NCBI GenBank assembly: GCA_026874595.1
Contig: CM049322.1
Location: forward strand, 55,154,386-55,218,385
From: Sipunculus nudus
Lineage: Eukaryota > Annelida > Sipuncula > Golfingiida > Sipunculidae
Length of the DNA stretch: 64,000 bases
Reading direction: 5' to 3'
Shown: piece after piece, positions 26,106-40,831 of the stretch
Layout: each line of letters starts with the position of its first letter
How positions within the stretch are numbered: position 1 is the stretch's first letter
Program-made: the position numbers and the translations under genes
Notes under the pieces: generated by a model
What the model was told of the DNA's origin: nothing
The model's input: the letters and a program-made list of their open reading frames with translations, nothing else
Databases searched by the model: none

Positions 26106-28472
26106 TCGTAACTCATGAATAAAATCAATTTTGTAGACATTAAAGTTGTTGAGTATTGATCAGGCGGTTAACCATCAAAATTGTTACAGTCAGTTTCTAG
26201 TTTTACCTATGAACTTGAAAGAGTTTATTAGGTAACAAGAATTTTCTTATGTTTTTGGCAACAGTTAACGTTATTATGTTACCACATGCGTGGGGCACGA
26301 AACCGACAAGCTTAGCAGATGTTGATTTCATTTTGTTGTACATTTCTCTCTCGTGCGTACCCTAAATAGAGCACCAGATTGCAGAGCTATCCTTGATAGA
26401 AAAAAAACGTGTAATCCAGGTTGCATGATAAATAATTAGCAAACCATATGGGACATTACGTGTGTAAAACGCATACTAAATCAGGTAGCTTCGAGAAGAT
26501 TGGGAGGGTTCAGGTATTGAGTAAAATTATTTTCACTCAATGGACTTTATCTCCTAATAAAACACAAGAGCTACCTTTTTTGTATATGCATGAAACACTT
26601 GCTTCATCGAGTTTTAGTGATTTTAAGGGTTTTATGAAACACACATATGTCATTTTATTTAACATCCTTGAGAAATTCTTCCCTGTAACCTGAAAATGTA
26701 TTTTTATAAATTAAAATGTTCTTGTCGCTCATGATATGTTTTGAAATGTTCTCCCAGCAGAAAAAAAAATGAAGTATTACTCATATAATGTAAAAGAATC
26801 CGGTTTAAACGACACAAATTATTTAACTAATTAAGACAGTAAAACTCAGTTGATGATTTAAAAGGCTGATATATACCAGACTAGATGATAATCAAAATTA
26901 AGATTAGTACAAGTATACAAAAACTATCATATACATTCATTAGGATTACAACATGGTAGTATCTATCCTGCAGAATGTTGTAATAATAAAACAAACACAT
27001 GTTAATGTATACTTTTATTAAGAAATGCTATTATGTAATGTAAATAACGACTAAAACTGCATCCTTAATCAGCTTCTCAGTCCAACTTTTCAAAGTGTTT
27101 TTTAGAGATAATGACCATGTTTAAACACCTGGTGGTGTACCCATACTTACTGCATGCTACTCTGAAATCAAGGTTTTTGTATATATGCACGCAAAATGGC
27201 AGCCTCTTTGAGCGGCTCCGCGAAACTTGGAGAAATAAACCGGTCAGGATTGGATAAGGGCGCGGGGATGTAACACATAGGTACTCAGAGGATACCGTTC
27301 AGGGGAAATATATCAAAGTTAGAGGGGTATAACGCTTTTTTGGACCATGCCCGAATCAACAAATTGAAGTAGGTTTCAAAATAAATTTGCCGGATTATCA
27401 TCTGGCGGTCTACTCTTTTTGATAAAACCCCATAATGCACTTGATCACTAAAGATGTTTGCACAAATCACACCTGACAATGCATAGTTTCTAATTTACTT
27501 TAAAAGCTGCGATGCGAGATCGAGATTGACATTTTGCACAAAACATAATGTTACGATTATAATGACATGTCAGCACTTTGACTTTAAAGCGACTGAGATA
27601 TTAATGGATACCATTGTTTGGACTTTAGTTGATTAAGACGACTTTTAACCTGTTTCAGCCGAAATTCGATATAATAAGAGGCATTTTGAATTACTTAAGA
27701 AGTGTTTAAAAAGCAAAACCGAGTTTAGATTAGATTGGAAATATCTTTACTTTACATTATTATTTCTTGTAATATTATACCTTACCAATATTGTTTTATA
27801 ATTAATTATATTTAATCGACGGGACAGAGCGACTGTTGTATTTTAGCCTTTAGTCCAAGGCTTCTGTCGCATGTAATTTAATCCCGCGACTACTCACATG
27901 ACACCTGGCTATAGTATCAACTTGAATGGGGATATCAAATAAAAAAAAATAGATTTCGATTTATTATTTCGCCCCTACATAATGCTATCAAATATATTAA
28001 CAAGTAAAATGAAAGAAGACTTTTTATTTCATTTATAAAGAGAATGCTGATAAATTTTAGTGGAAGCACTAGAATTGCATGCAAAAACACAAGACAGCGA
28101 GAGGGTATTTCCGACCAAGCGCGCTGTTGTGTAAAATGTTTTTGGTCGCTTTCACAAAAGGCGTCCATTGACTTTCACTTTCAGTAGAGCTGGATTCTGT
28201 TTCATCATAGTCACGAGAAATGTTTTGATAAGAAAAACTCTACGATATATGTTGTCCTTGAGCTCAATGAGATCAGATTACCTGATCAACGTGTGGGTTG
28301 TATATTTTACAAAACCCAAACGACAGAATTGGTAAAAACGCGCGGAATTTGCGAGCACCAAGCGAAAAGCCGAACAAAATATATTGAGGAAGGATAATTG
28401 CCTCTGCCAAGGTGTGTGCGTGTTCTTCCCGTTAGGATGTGTTGGTGTGTGAGTGTGTGCCTCTGTGTGTGT
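26106..28472. other. Unique AT-rich DNA, no gene seen
   Basis: Only chance ORFs of up to about 80 codons. Confidence 0.55.
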
Positions 28473-28740
28473 TTGTTCACAACATGACTCATGAAACCCT
28501 GAACGGAATCACAGGGCATCTTGGAAATTGATGAATGAAGAATCGATTAGATTTTGGTGTGGATCAGAAACATAATCCGGATCCATGAACGCCATTAAGG
28601 AATATTCACAAATGTATTGTCACTTACGCAAACCGAAGCTGGGAATATGGGCCGAATAAGTGAATGACTGCCAATTATAGGAATGCAGATTTCTGGTTGT
28701 ACTCCCTACAACCCTGTTTTGTTTATATTAAAAACAAACC
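28473..28740 (+). repeat. Interspersed repeat family R1, copy 2
   Basis: Contains tgttcacaac, gaacggaatcaca, cataatccggatccatgaac, taaggaatattcacaaat, gggccgaataagtgaat and cagatttctggtt, parallel to copy 1. No ends or target duplication were identified. Confidence 0.6.
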
Positions 28741-29716
28741 TCTTCCAATTAGGAATTGTTTAACGGCAGGAACTACTTGTCTCAACTGTCAATCTTTATA
28801 AATAGCATTTGTCACAATTCAAGAAAAAAGCCTTTTTGTTTACATTCATATTACCATGCTTAATAACCATTTATTATTCCTTTAAAATCTTACCGCAAAA
28901 AAATATGTTAATCAAATTTGTTTCGAGACAGTTTTTATCCATCATTTTTAATGGATACTTCTACCCAATCACTTCATTGATACCTACGCCACCGGTGTAT
29001 TAAGAAGTTCGAAATGCATTTGGTTACCCGCGATAACTAATCATACAAGTTGCACTCTAGTGCAATAAATGATTTAGTTTTCAGAATATGTTAAATATCG
29101 GCAAATCAGTTGTGTTGTGTGATACAAGTTCCAGGAGAATCAAACGTCTACACGTAAGAGAGATTATTCAGGAAAATGAAATGACGAAGAGAAGTGAACA
29201 GGACACAAGGTACCTTGTCCCCATTCCAACAACGAGGGGATATAATCCCCTGTCAATCCTGAAAGAAGGCCTGTGTTGTATATGGATCACCTGGGCACAG
29301 GGTCATTTGAATATTTTTTCCTTTAATTCGGATTTATTGGAACCGCGAACTAACAGTCACCACATTCATAACACCGATGGATTTTTCATAACATACAGTT
29401 AGATAATAAGCGATGTAAAGCTACACTGATGTGACAGGTAGAATGCCTCAGTGAAACATGGGGAAATTCACTGCAGTGCATTTTAAAAAATCCGTTGGCA
29501 ATTATCGCGGCTCCGTCGCACGCGGATAACTAAGATTCACAAGCCACAGATGAAAACTTTCATTGCAGTTATTTTCTGAACATATGCTAATATTTGCTCC
29601 AATGAAGTACTCAGGACTGCCTGTTGACATAACGCAAGATGTTATTGCACAAATTTATTGAAAGAAAGATAATAATATTACGAAAATTCCGATATATGTC
29701 CAAGAACTGTTGAACA

Positions 29717-29764
<48 letters not shown>

Positions 29765-32234
29765 ACGATCACGAGATAATAGTCATGTAACATACTAAAT
29801 TGTTATACAGTTTGATGTCTTTCAATTATAGCTGTCCGATTGTATTGTATACATTGTTAATTTAAACACGTCACATTTGTTGCTGGAAATAGGAAAAACT
29901 CTCCCGAGGGAGACGATTGACATAGCATACTTCACTCTTTACAAGTAACAATACAAAGATTAAGCGCTATATACAGAGCCCAGTTAACAAGATATACCAC
30001 GATTATGCTGACTGAGGAACAAGACAAATTTGTATATATAAATATGGAGGGTAATAATTATTAATAAAACAACGTTTGTACGTACGTTCTTAAGCATTAG
30101 GTTTAGAGCAAACTTACCTAAAACGATACAATATCATGTCTACGTTTATAACCTCAATACATCCTGGACTGGTCTTGTATTCAAACAATCTTTTGTAAAG
30201 GTTTATATCCAAAAACCTTGTTTTCTTGGATAATTGTCTGTTTATTAATCTGTTATTCTCTGCGTAACTGATTACCAAGTTTTAACCATGGGCCCCAGCA
30301 GTTTTACAAGGCCAATTATGCCATCTGGATATACTCCTTTGAGTTTAAATTTATCGGGACAATGAAACCCTAAAAAGCACAAGATAATAGGGCTGGGTGT
30401 TTGTCTCCTATTCAGTATATTACCTATTTTACTATATTATTATGTTTATAATACTATTTTTATCACCAACAGTGACTCTCATTACGGATCTGATTCATAA
30501 CAGTTCTTCTTTAACTGATGTTTGTTTTTTTCTATTATGCTTTGTAATAATATAAAAGAAAAAAAAGAAAAGCAGCATTTTCTCAAAACAATCATTTAAA
30601 ATAATCATAACTTTTATTCAAATGATACGCTTTGTCGAACTGGAGACTTTCTTAATTTTTTTTCTTATAAACTTGGTTATGAGTCATGTGTTAACCAACC
30701 TCTTATTATTGAAAAAAAAAGTAAAATATCCAGATTTTCTATTCTTTTGATTTCCGTTCTGTAGTTTTGTTACGACACGCAGCACGTCTTGCGGATAGTA
30801 TCTGTAAAAGGTATCTATTTTGTTAGATTCATATATGAATCGAGCTTTACCACTAGATATGATACATGTGGGAACATTAACAATATCTTTGGTCGCAGAA
30901 ATCTCTACATACAAATATATAGGGTGTATGGAGGTGAGGCCAGACCGACCACCATTTTGTAATAAATTTGGGAAGAATGCAAGCTGCATTTCCTAAAAAG
31001 CCAATGTCATTATTACAAGTATCAAACGTTTTAGATATTATCCTACAATTACCTTCGGTTTGATATTACTAATGAGTAGAGGAAATATGAAGCAACGAAA
31101 CTATAAAAAGGCCTAAACTTACATTTATTTCTCTGAACTCCTTGTTTTAATCATTAAACAATTGACGGTTACATTTAAAATATAATTTTGGCACCATATT
31201 CCATGACCACTACATCTGTTCACATGAACACTGAGGAGGCAAGAAAAGGCTTTAATATTAGCAAAGTATTTTTAAGGGAGGGTCCCATATCTCCCTCCCC
31301 TGATCATGAGAGTGGTTCTGCCTCTGCCAGTATCACGTAAGCAAGGAGGGTGCAAAACGGTTAACACTGCTTGCTTGTGCTGGGCATTATTGTTTCTGTG
31401 AAGGTGATTTATTTTATGTTTTTATCAATAACAGATGGAAAGAACGGGCTAATTCTAAATCTTCTTAGCAAAACATATATTAAAAAAAAAACAGCCATAT
31501 GATCTGTTTTTTTCGAGCGGTCTCTTTATGTATGTGAGGAAGCTACGAAGATATGCGGATATGTGTTTATGTGAACATACAGCCATGTAATCGAAAACAA
31601 TAAAACACGTCGCATCATCCTTCCCAGGAGGCTGTTACCTGGAGCGTGTTAAGGGCTGAACGCTTTCCAGTAAACAGACCACCAGCAGGAGAAAGAGTGC
31701 TGGGAAAAGGGTGATTCAAAACATATGATCGGCTGGGAGCAAGGAATCTGCTGTGATGGCAGATAAACTTCCCAGGTAGCCTCCTTTACACACAGGTGCC
31801 CTACTCGGTAGGATAAAAAAAGGCAAAGAAAAAGCATTATATATTGTGCTGAAGTTAATGTCAGTACAACATGATATACGTACAGGGTAGCGATAAGACT
31901 GGTCCTAAAATATAAACATATAAAACACGTTATCTTACAGACGGAATGTATCAGGGTTTGTCAAACATTTCATCTTAAGCAGGTTAATTCTCCCCTTGAA
32001 TGAACCCAGTTCCATGTTGCTGTGATGATAAAAAAAATATACACTTCAAGGGAGTACAAACATATTTGATATCCAGCTATAGTTAGATGCCACTAGAATG
32101 GCCGGGATACATTGTTCATTTCAGCAAAATTTAGAAACCATTGCCCAGTAAAATGTATGACTATGCTTTGACGACTCTTATGATGTAAGGTGAAATTAAT
32201 ATCCAAAAAGAAATACAAGCTGAAAGGATACTTG

Positions 32235-32236
<2 letters not shown>
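28741..32236. other. Unique AT-rich DNA, no gene seen
   Basis: Contains a 104-codon ORF (29088-29402) and a 101-codon ORF on the minus strand (30684-30989), neither with a recognisable domain, and one TA array listed separately. Confidence 0.5.
29718..29761. repeat. (TA)n microsatellite
   Basis: About 44 bp of TA. Confidence 0.96.
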
Positions 32237-32290
<54 letters not shown>

Positions 32291-32302
32291 TGTGTGTGTG
32301 TG
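32237..32302. repeat. (TA)n with short (GT)n
   Basis: TA to 32284, then catatatgtgtgtgtgtg. Confidence 0.95.
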
Positions 32303-32542
32303 AAAAAATATATAAAGACTAGACAGATACCACCGATAAGAGCACTTGAAAAGGTTTTTATGTAAAATTGCGTATTTAGCGAAGAGGATATAGAATAGAT
32401 CAATCTCTATACATATATACAAATAAACATACATATTGCGCATTTAAAGATATGTGGTTATAAAATCTTTAGGTTTTAGAGTTCCATTATAACTACCTAT
32501 GTGGATCTATAATAAATTTTACCCGATATATAGAATCGATAT

Positions 32543-33264
32543 TGTAACAGGTGCTCTTTTTATTGTGTGACACGAGCGGAACTCGTGTGGTGACACCCTC
32601 GCCGGGCCGTTTGTTACATTCTATGTTAAATCGGTACTGGCTGAACTCTCATTATCATGCCGGCCTTGGGTTTCTCACCTGGTCGTGAGTCACGTGATGA
32701 GCCTGGTGTGTAGAGATACACAGCGCTGTTTTTCTGGAGAATTCCTGAAACGCGTGTTTACTGTACATGTCTTATAAACTGTTCGGGAAGTGGAAAATTC
32801 TCGGCTGGAGGTGTGAAGGTATATAAAGGAGCTGTGTTTTTTAGAACCAGGGCAGAGAGCAGAGAAGATTCCAGCGGACGCAGAAGCGTGTGTCAGATTC
32901 TAGGACCTTATCCAACGAATGAGGCAATTATACATTTTCAAAGACTTTCTCCTGGATTTTATGCATTTGGACTTCAGTTTACTTTCTGGATGTTGCCAGA
33001 ACTTTCCAATTGACTGTCATTCTCCGGGAGTTTACATTTAAAGGACTTATCGTTGTGATGGTGTTGGTATCCAGGTACTGTGCACATACATTATTTCCTC
33101 TGTGATTGTATTGACTTGTTGCTATACCGCTGTTTTACTGTATAATTGTATTGATTTAGTTCGTTGTAATGTTAGGGTTGTTTTAAGAATAAATTCTAGT
33201 TATTTGTTAACAAAATTTGTGTTCATCACTCATACGTGATCTGTTTATATTAGGTACCGTAACA
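32543..33264 (+). mobile_element. Solo LTR of an LTR retrotransposon
   Basis: A 722-bp segment beginning TGTAACAGGTG and ending ACCGTAACA, flanked on both sides by ATAT (32539-32542 and 33265-33268). Internally there is a TATA-box-like TATATAAAG near 32820, GC-richer leader-like sequence after it, and an AATAAA signal near 33190, 75 bp from the end. This order is that expected of U3-R-U5 on the plus strand. No gag-pol or second LTR was seen, so it probably remains from LTR-LTR recombination. The 66-codon ORF inside is not considered a gene. A Gypsy-type origin is likely but not shown. Confidence 0.65.
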
Positions 33265-33744
33265 ATATTGATTCATTTATATGTTAACATATACTTTATG
33301 GAATAGAGTCACATGTGTATATTTAAAGAAGGCTGGAGAAAAGCCCGAGAAAGTATTGTAGTATAAGATCGCGTTTGACGGTAACAGGTTTTGACGGTAA
33401 CGGTTTGTGTACTTGATCCCGTTGTTTGATAACTGTTCGCTCACAAACACGGATAAAGGTACAGTTATGTTTATTTATTATTCATAAAAAGAACAGAAAG
33501 AAGAGGATGTACAGGTGGACCCCGGCAGGATCAGGTAGAGAGGTACCTACCTGTGTTTTCTCTACCATTTGATCTCCGCCTGACGCTAGGTGCCGCCGCC
33601 AGTCTGCCCTATTTATTTTCTTTAGACCTAGGCGCTTACATCAAAGTGTAATTAACCACAATATGTCGATCCCAGGAAGTAAGCGACTCCAGATGGTTAT
33701 AGTGGCTGCCACCAACAGCCGGTGATACAGAGAAAGCAGCGGTA

Positions 33745-33746
<2 letters not shown>

Positions 33747-33812
<66 letters not shown>
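33747..33812. repeat. (TA)n microsatellite
   Basis: About 66 bp of TA. Confidence 0.96.
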
Positions 33813-33814
<2 letters not shown>

Positions 33815-34048
33815 CACGCATAAGTTATGCTGCTTTCTGCATGGAAAGCCCCTTGAATCTTGAGAACGTAATATTTTCGTAAATTATATAAAACAGACTC
33901 GTGGCCATCACAAAATGAATATCAAATACAAATGCACATACTGAAGAGATAATTCTTTCTAAATATCTCTGTCTGTCTGTCTGTCTTACTGTCTCTCTCT
34001 CATACTTATATTCTTCATCTCGACCACAGATAAACATGGCTATACCAT

Positions 34049-34050
<2 letters not shown>

Positions 34051-34086
<36 letters not shown>

Positions 34087-34088
34087 TA
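34051..34088. repeat. (TA)n microsatellite
   Basis: About 32 bp of TA plus taaata. Confidence 0.93.
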
Positions 34089-34295
34089 TTATACCATTTA
34101 AATGACAGGCTTTGAACATTACTCACTGCGGTAGTAACACTATAACAGCTTGAGCAAGTTACCCACAGATCGTGTCCTGGCCCGCCCAGCTGTCTAAGCT
34201 AAGGTTACGCAGTTCTAGGCATCCGTGATGCTGGATGCACTGGCACTGCCTAATGACGTACCAGCCGTACCTAACTTCCCAGCATAAACTCTAAC

Positions 34296-34317
34296 TCTCT
34301 CTCTCTCTTTCACTCGC

Positions 34318-34374
<57 letters not shown>
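34296..34374. repeat. (CT)n and (TA)n
   Basis: Short CT run at 34294-34309, then TA 34320-34374. Confidence 0.94.
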
Positions 34375-34377
<3 letters not shown>

Positions 34378-35867
34378 GTGTACGCTGCATGGAACTATGG
34401 TCCAACTGCTGATCATCTTGACTCCTACAAGAACTTTATAAAGCTTTACCTTTCATTAGAAATTCTCCTTATTTCTTTCTATGCTGACTTGCGCCCGTTG
34501 CTTCGAGCAAGGAAGGCCATAAAATAACTCACGGAAAACCCTTACTTTGTCCATCCCGAGCTTCCCGTCACATCAATACAACATGCTTTTTATATACGTG
34601 TATTACACAATAATCCACTACTTTATATAAATAATACATCAAACTGTGTGCGTACCTTGGCAGGGAAACTCTAATGGATCGGATGGTCTTTTTAGAATGA
34701 TTTCCATTGTAGTTAAAGGTAAACTATCTGAAACAATTTCACGCCCACCTGTAAATTCAAGATTGTTTTATAGATCGACGTAATGTGCCTGAGCCATAGG
34801 TGAATATTGTCTGAATTATTCTAAAGGTACACTGATGACAGTAATCAAAGAAATATATTATTAGTTTATTAATCAAATAACGGTTATCTACAGTTAATGA
34901 TGGATATTTATACAATTTGTTTTGGCACCTATCACCGTAATACCGTATCTTTATAAAGATATATGCCCCGAAGTCTAATAAAAAATTTTTATTTAATGTT
35001 TTTTTGGATACTTTCACTCATATCTTGTACAGGCGTTAGGATTTCCCATGCAATACTGAATCAGGGCTCGAAACTGACAAAATGGTCCGCCGGATAATGG
35101 AGCCAAACAATTTACGCAGCCCTAAGTATTTTACTTTATAATAGAATACTTATTGAATTCCCTTGGTTTCTCTTATTATAGTTGTGACAATATTATGTAT
35201 TATGTGCGCTTGAACATATTGCAATATATAATATAACTAAAATTGAAAATTCATCCGCCTGTTTTTTTAGCACAAAAACACACAAATTAATGAATTTGAA
35301 ATAGGCAGTCTCGTATTTGCCAAAGTTGACAAAGTTGACAAAGTTTTAGATTAGCAGCTGACAAATACATGATATGGTAACTAGGTCGCTTACATGGATA
35401 CTGAATGCAGATTATTCGAGCATTTATTTTTGCTCAGCGAACAAAATGTTTGCCCAATTCCCGCGGAGATGCGGCTTTCACTTGTCAAGTGGAGCCGACA
35501 TTAATGTCGAGCCCTGTCCATCCAGAATTTTCCTATTCCCACTATCGATATACCTGATGCGTCACGGTGTTACGTCATTTCCAGTTGTGTTATATGTTCC
35601 TCCTGACATCTGTTTTATCCACCTCCCTTCATGTATTTTACATCACTGTCAGCCGAATATTTTCCAGATGTTTCTTGTGTTTCTATGTGTTTGTGGTTTC
35701 TCATAAAGTTGTACGCATTATGGGTGCATCTACCTACCTTGTTACAAGATCAATGCACAGAAGTTCTGATAAAAAAAAAAAAAAAAAAACCGTGAAATTA
35801 CACACAACAATTCCAAAGATCGGCAGATATGTCAATACAAAAAACGTATTTTACCTATCTACACAAA

Positions 35868-35918
<51 letters not shown>

Positions 35919-37722
35919 ATTAAATAAATTAATATCTGAAGATAACAGACGGGCGGGTAAAACTCATGCTGATGAAATACTTTAACAAAGCAGGCTCAAA
36001 CGACCGGACCTGCAAAACTGCTATAGTTATTATCAAATGGGTAATTGTAATTCATTTTTGTGTGAATGGACGTCACTGCGGGCGAACGTCTTCAGTTGCT
36101 CACGCTGACGGCCGGTCCAGTGAATTGGTTAAAAACTGATAATTGTGTATAAATAAGTTAAATAGCCGTTGAAAGACCTGGCGATCCTCTCTTTGGTACA
36201 TCAGTACGTTATGCTTTAGATAAAGGATGGTGATTACTAAACGATGCATGCCTTTTTTTTGCAGTAAAAAACACCTTAGGTTTAGTTACACGGTTACTTG
36301 TGGAGCTAATAATAAACGCTTCGCTGTCCATTTTGCTAGACGGTGTGCCTGCGGCCGTGTACTGGTAAGACCAGTCATAATCACCCACATTAACTGGTCA
36401 TAATGCAATTTAGAAAATGTGGGACTGCCCAAAAGTGTCCATTATATAGAGTTGAACACTTTATATATGTGCCTGCAAAGAGGGATTTGACTTGTCATTT
36501 TCTCTCATTCTCCTGGCAAATACTTCCGGTACAGCTAATTAATTGTTTAAATATAAATCTACAGCATGTCGATATTGACTATGCAGGTCTACTGAACTAT
36601 CAACTTATTAATCATATATAATGTATGTTTTCATCCCCCTTTAGACCTCATTTTATATGCAATTTTCTAGCGAATATCACCGCCCGGAATGATGGTGAAA
36701 ATTCGTGCCGGAAGCAGTAGGGTGTATTTTATCGTTGGAAGTTTACTACTTCGATCCCAACATAACATTCAGCAGCATAATCATATAATCTTAACATCTG
36801 ATAACCATTCCTATGTCCTAATTGAAGTTTTGTTGTTTCTCTATAGCATTGACATCATGAAATCCAGAATAACATTCTTAACTTTCCTCGCCTTTCTGAT
36901 GGATTTAGCCATAATTGCCTTAATTTCTACTAAAATAAAGTTTCTTTCAAACTTTTCGGGTCCCATTAGCATGCATGTATAAAGCATTGAATAATTCGGT
37001 CTAAATTAGGATTGTTATTGAGCATTATAGAAAAAAACTAAATGTTGACTTCTGACATAAGGGTTGCCTTTGGGTAGTGGAGACCGGCATAACGGAAAAG
37101 AGTGGGTCACGTGACCCTCCAATCCCCACTGATCACCGGCGTCTGTGGCCAATACGTGGCTTTCTACTAGAGCGGTACGGCAATTATAGTCTGAGAACAG
37201 TACTGTAGTTACGACTCTTGTTATGCCGTCTGCGTGTTAAGCCAATAGTCCACCGAGGGCAGCCCTCGTTATACCGCGATTTGATAGCTCTTACGTCGTA
37301 ATGCGATACAGCAGCTGTTACTTAGAGTTCTTGTCATAGGGCTTTATGGGATAAACTGACAGGGCAACTAACTAGGGACAGGGCAGGCTGAAGGGATTGA
37401 TGGTGTAATGATGATGATCCACAGGCCTGTAGTAACAAGATTTGTGTCTGGAAAAGACGGATATGCATGTCTACACATGTGTTTAAATATGTTTAGATCA
37501 ATTCTTTTTCCATTTATTTTCATTTAGGTGAGAATATAAAAATAAAAACAATTACTTTATGATGTAAACAAACCATTATGAGAAGTTTAAAACTAAGTTT
37601 TAATGCTTTTTGAAAATATCATCATCTCGAAAGTATCTTAAACGATTCATCATGTGTCTTTTCATGGGAGGGAGTGTTTGACAAGTTTCACACTCATGCA
37701 TTAAGGGCAATTAATCTCACTG
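34375..37722. other. Unique DNA, no gene seen
   Basis: ORFs up to 118 codons, all ending in or crossing low-complexity sequence or without motifs. A 14-bp palindrome gggtcacgtgaccc near 37104-37117 contains an E-box CACGTG. Confidence 0.5.
35771..35918. repeat. (A)19 tract and (TA)n(GT)n
   Basis: Poly-A at 35771-35789 and, after 80 bp of unique sequence, TA 35872-35905 with GT to 35918. Confidence 0.93.
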
Positions 37723-37728
37723 TGTATA

Positions 37729-37778
<50 letters not shown>
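37723..37778. repeat. (TA)n microsatellite
   Basis: About 55 bp with one tatgtata break. Confidence 0.96.
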
Positions 37779-37783
<5 letters not shown>

Positions 37784-38086
37784 CTGAAGAAAAACAACAC
37801 TGACACTGTAAATTCCCGATATTTTTACAGATAATTTGGTATACTGTTTTTTATGTCAAAGTGATGTTTTCTGTTAGGAGTTTATATTGTTTTATTTTAT
37901 TGTAGAGAGACAGACACAGAGAAACATATTGTATATTACCTTATATTGTATATTTGTACCACAGAAAAAGGCAGAACACTTTAGCCGCAAGGATTGATAA
38001 AGCCTATAGATCAACATCGGGAAATATAATTTAAATCTCACCCGTGTGGCTACATTTACATATAGGAGAGAGAGACAAACAGACAT

Positions 38087-38127
<41 letters not shown>

Positions 38128-40229
38128 AGTAAGTCGTGGGTTGTTTTAGGAGACTTGCACACAATACTAAATTCAATATTAAAACAGTTACGGAAATGCT
38201 AGGAAATAAAGCGGACGGGGAAAAAAGTTGAACCAACAATGAATCAATTCCCTGGAGAACCAAAACTGCTAAAACAAGCTATCTTTTCACTTTCCTAAAA
38301 TACCATGGTATGCAGTTTGAAAAAATACGGAAAAGAAAACCAACAATCTAGTGACTAAATTGCCCCAAATAATTATACCGGGCTCAGCCCTTGTGCATGC
38401 CTAACTGTCAGCGTAAAACAAGAGGTCTTGCCTTTTTAATAGTAATGAGCTGATTCTGATGGGAAAGCCTCGGGAAGCATGGCCTTAGTAAACATGGAGA
38501 TTACCCCAAAATGCACCAATTACGCTGTCCAAATTCCTCTCGTTGTTCAGGAAAAAAATGTCTATCAATCAGCAGCGGAGGCTGGTAAAACTATGGAAAC
38601 TAATTGGGATTCGTGACACTGGGGCCTGCTGCTTTTCATGGCATCAGTTCTCGTCATTTACTTACTCTACAAGTTTCTTTTATTACCAAGTTTCGGTAGA
38701 TGTTATGTGGTGATATCCTTTTGTCTGTGTACCCGCCTGCTTGCTCGGCAAAATGACAAAAATAGAGGTGTATTTGTAAGATATAATGTATAGAGGTTCA
38801 TCTGTGTCTATGTGTTTACGTCCTTTTTCTTCTTCATTTACATGTTATAGGTATAGCAGTATCATAATTAGTGTTTTTAATATCATTTTGAGGGGAAACG
38901 GTTCGCATCATATGATAATATAAAGATATACATATATGGTTCACCGTTATACGTAACGTCCCTGCAGTTAAAAATAATTTGATAGACAATCTAAATATAA
39001 CATTGTATGAATCAGAACTGTAGTAAGAACCTACATTAACCTCCACCCTGATGTCAAGTGAAATATTTCTAATTTTCCTGTGCAAAGCCCTAATATCAAT
39101 GAATGGTACACCAATGGGAAGGAATCATTTAAATAATTAATAATTGATTCAAAATATCTTAAAATTAGAAAATACCCTTGGCATATTATAATCCGCTACA
39201 AACGTTGATGAAAAGATTTTAATTACATTGCAAACAGACTAACAATTCATTTGGAAATTTTTGTAAGTATTGAAATACAGTTAACCATCATATGTGAACA
39301 TACGTGGATACAGACGTGAAAATCATGAACTCTTTACGAGAGTTGTTACCATACATTTAATACATTTAAAACCTCCATCGAAAATAGGAGGGGATGTAAT
39401 AAAGAAAGCAGTTGGTCTGATGTCTTAACACAATATTGAACTAATATTTGCGTCATAAGAATAAAAGTATATCAGTTCAACAAGGACATGGTGATCCGAC
39501 GAACTACAGAAAGGGATCCTTTTATATTGCTATGCATAACACATAACAGTAAATAAATATATAATTCAAAATAAAGCTAATGTAACACAACAAGAAATTT
39601 GCTTGGTTGTTTATATGTGGATGGTTTATATTTGAGAAAATGCATGATTACCAGAGTAAATAACCATACTGCTCTCAGAGTTTCTTATGATTAGTTCTAA
39701 TTATATCAATATATGAGACTGAAGGCAGTATTTTCAGTTGTCTTTTTCGGGCCATTATTTGCTTAAAACTCCATACGGCAGTGTAGCCAGCCAAAATGAC
39801 AAGACATTCTTAGCTAAGTAATATAAATTTCAGTCTTCTATTTACAATATGACAAGTACGGAGTCTGTTACTTCATAATGTAAGTTATTAATCCTGGTTG
39901 TTTTGGCACGATGATGACAGGATGAGTAATAAAATGCTCTCTCATATGGTTTGATCTGCAGCAATAATAATAGTTCCTTTTATTCTTGTCACCAAGAACA
40001 GTCACCTAACAAAGATTCTTTTATGGATTTTTCACTCTGCCGTGTTGTCAACACACTGAAACCAGACCAGTCGTCCCGGGGAGCTCTTTTAACAAATACA
40101 AACACATGAACAAATATGAAGATTTTTGATTACTGAAAAGGCACGTTTGATTATATTCGCGAAGAAAGATTTCAAATGTACGTAATAAAAAGAAACCTCT
40201 CTGGAACCCTGCAGTCTTACCACGGCGTA
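37779..40229. other. Unique AT-rich DNA, no gene seen
   Basis: One GA microsatellite; otherwise no repeat or coding signal recognised. Confidence 0.55.
38092..38127. repeat. (GA)n microsatellite
   Basis: About 35 bp of GA. Confidence 0.95.

Positions 40230-40279
<50 letters not shown>
40230..40279. repeat. (TA)n microsatellite abutting the Harbinger-like element
   Basis: About 48 bp of TA; its last bases form the left TAA of the target duplication. Confidence 0.96.
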
Positions 40280-40282
<3 letters not shown>

Positions 40283-40831
40283 CTCGGTCACAACCGGGAT
40301 ACGGTCGCCGTACGCCAAGTGTTTTGGGCCATTCCGTGCGGTAGACGCACGGCAATTAGCGTTTTTCAAAGGCCGCAGGGACCCGCAACGACCGTAACTG
40401 ACATTAGCGCAAGCGCTTAAGTTGATGCGGCGGCCGTGCGTCAGGCAGCCACCTACGGCCTCCGTACGGACACCGTATAGTAGACGTTCGGTGGTCGTAG
40501 GATACCCGTGCGATTTTTAACGCCTTCTCGGCTACCCGAGAGACGTACGGCGTCCCTGCGGCTGTCGTAAGGGGTCTTTGTGGCTTCCGCAAAGTCAGCT
40601 TGTGGCGTCCGCAGGGTTAGCTTACATTACCGTGCGACGTCTGTGAAGACACCATGCCGTTCCCGCACGTCGGCCGCATAAGTATTCCTGTGATTTCAGA
40701 AACCGAAAGGTGATCTACGGTGTGCGGTTGCCGCAACGGGTTGTGACTGAGGCTTAAAGTATTCCTGCGGTCCCAAAAACCATGCGGTACTCTACGGTGT
40801 GAGGTGACCGCAGCGGGTTGTGACCGAGGCT
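40280..40831. mobile_element. Non-autonomous DNA transposon, TAA target duplication, Harbinger-like
   Basis: The termini AGCCTCGGTCACAACC and GGTTGTGACCGAGGCT are perfect inverted repeats flanked by TAA (40277-40279 and 40832-40834), matching the TWA target preference of PIF/Harbinger. There is no transposase ORF. The interior is strikingly CpG-rich with many CCGTACGG and CCGCAGGG-like motifs, unlike its AT-rich surroundings. The right 77 bp occur twice in tandem (40678-40757 and 40758-40834), each ending in TTGTGAC(T/C)GAGGCTTAA, so the element has a duplicated terminus. The left end abuts a (TA)n tract. Confidence 0.75.
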
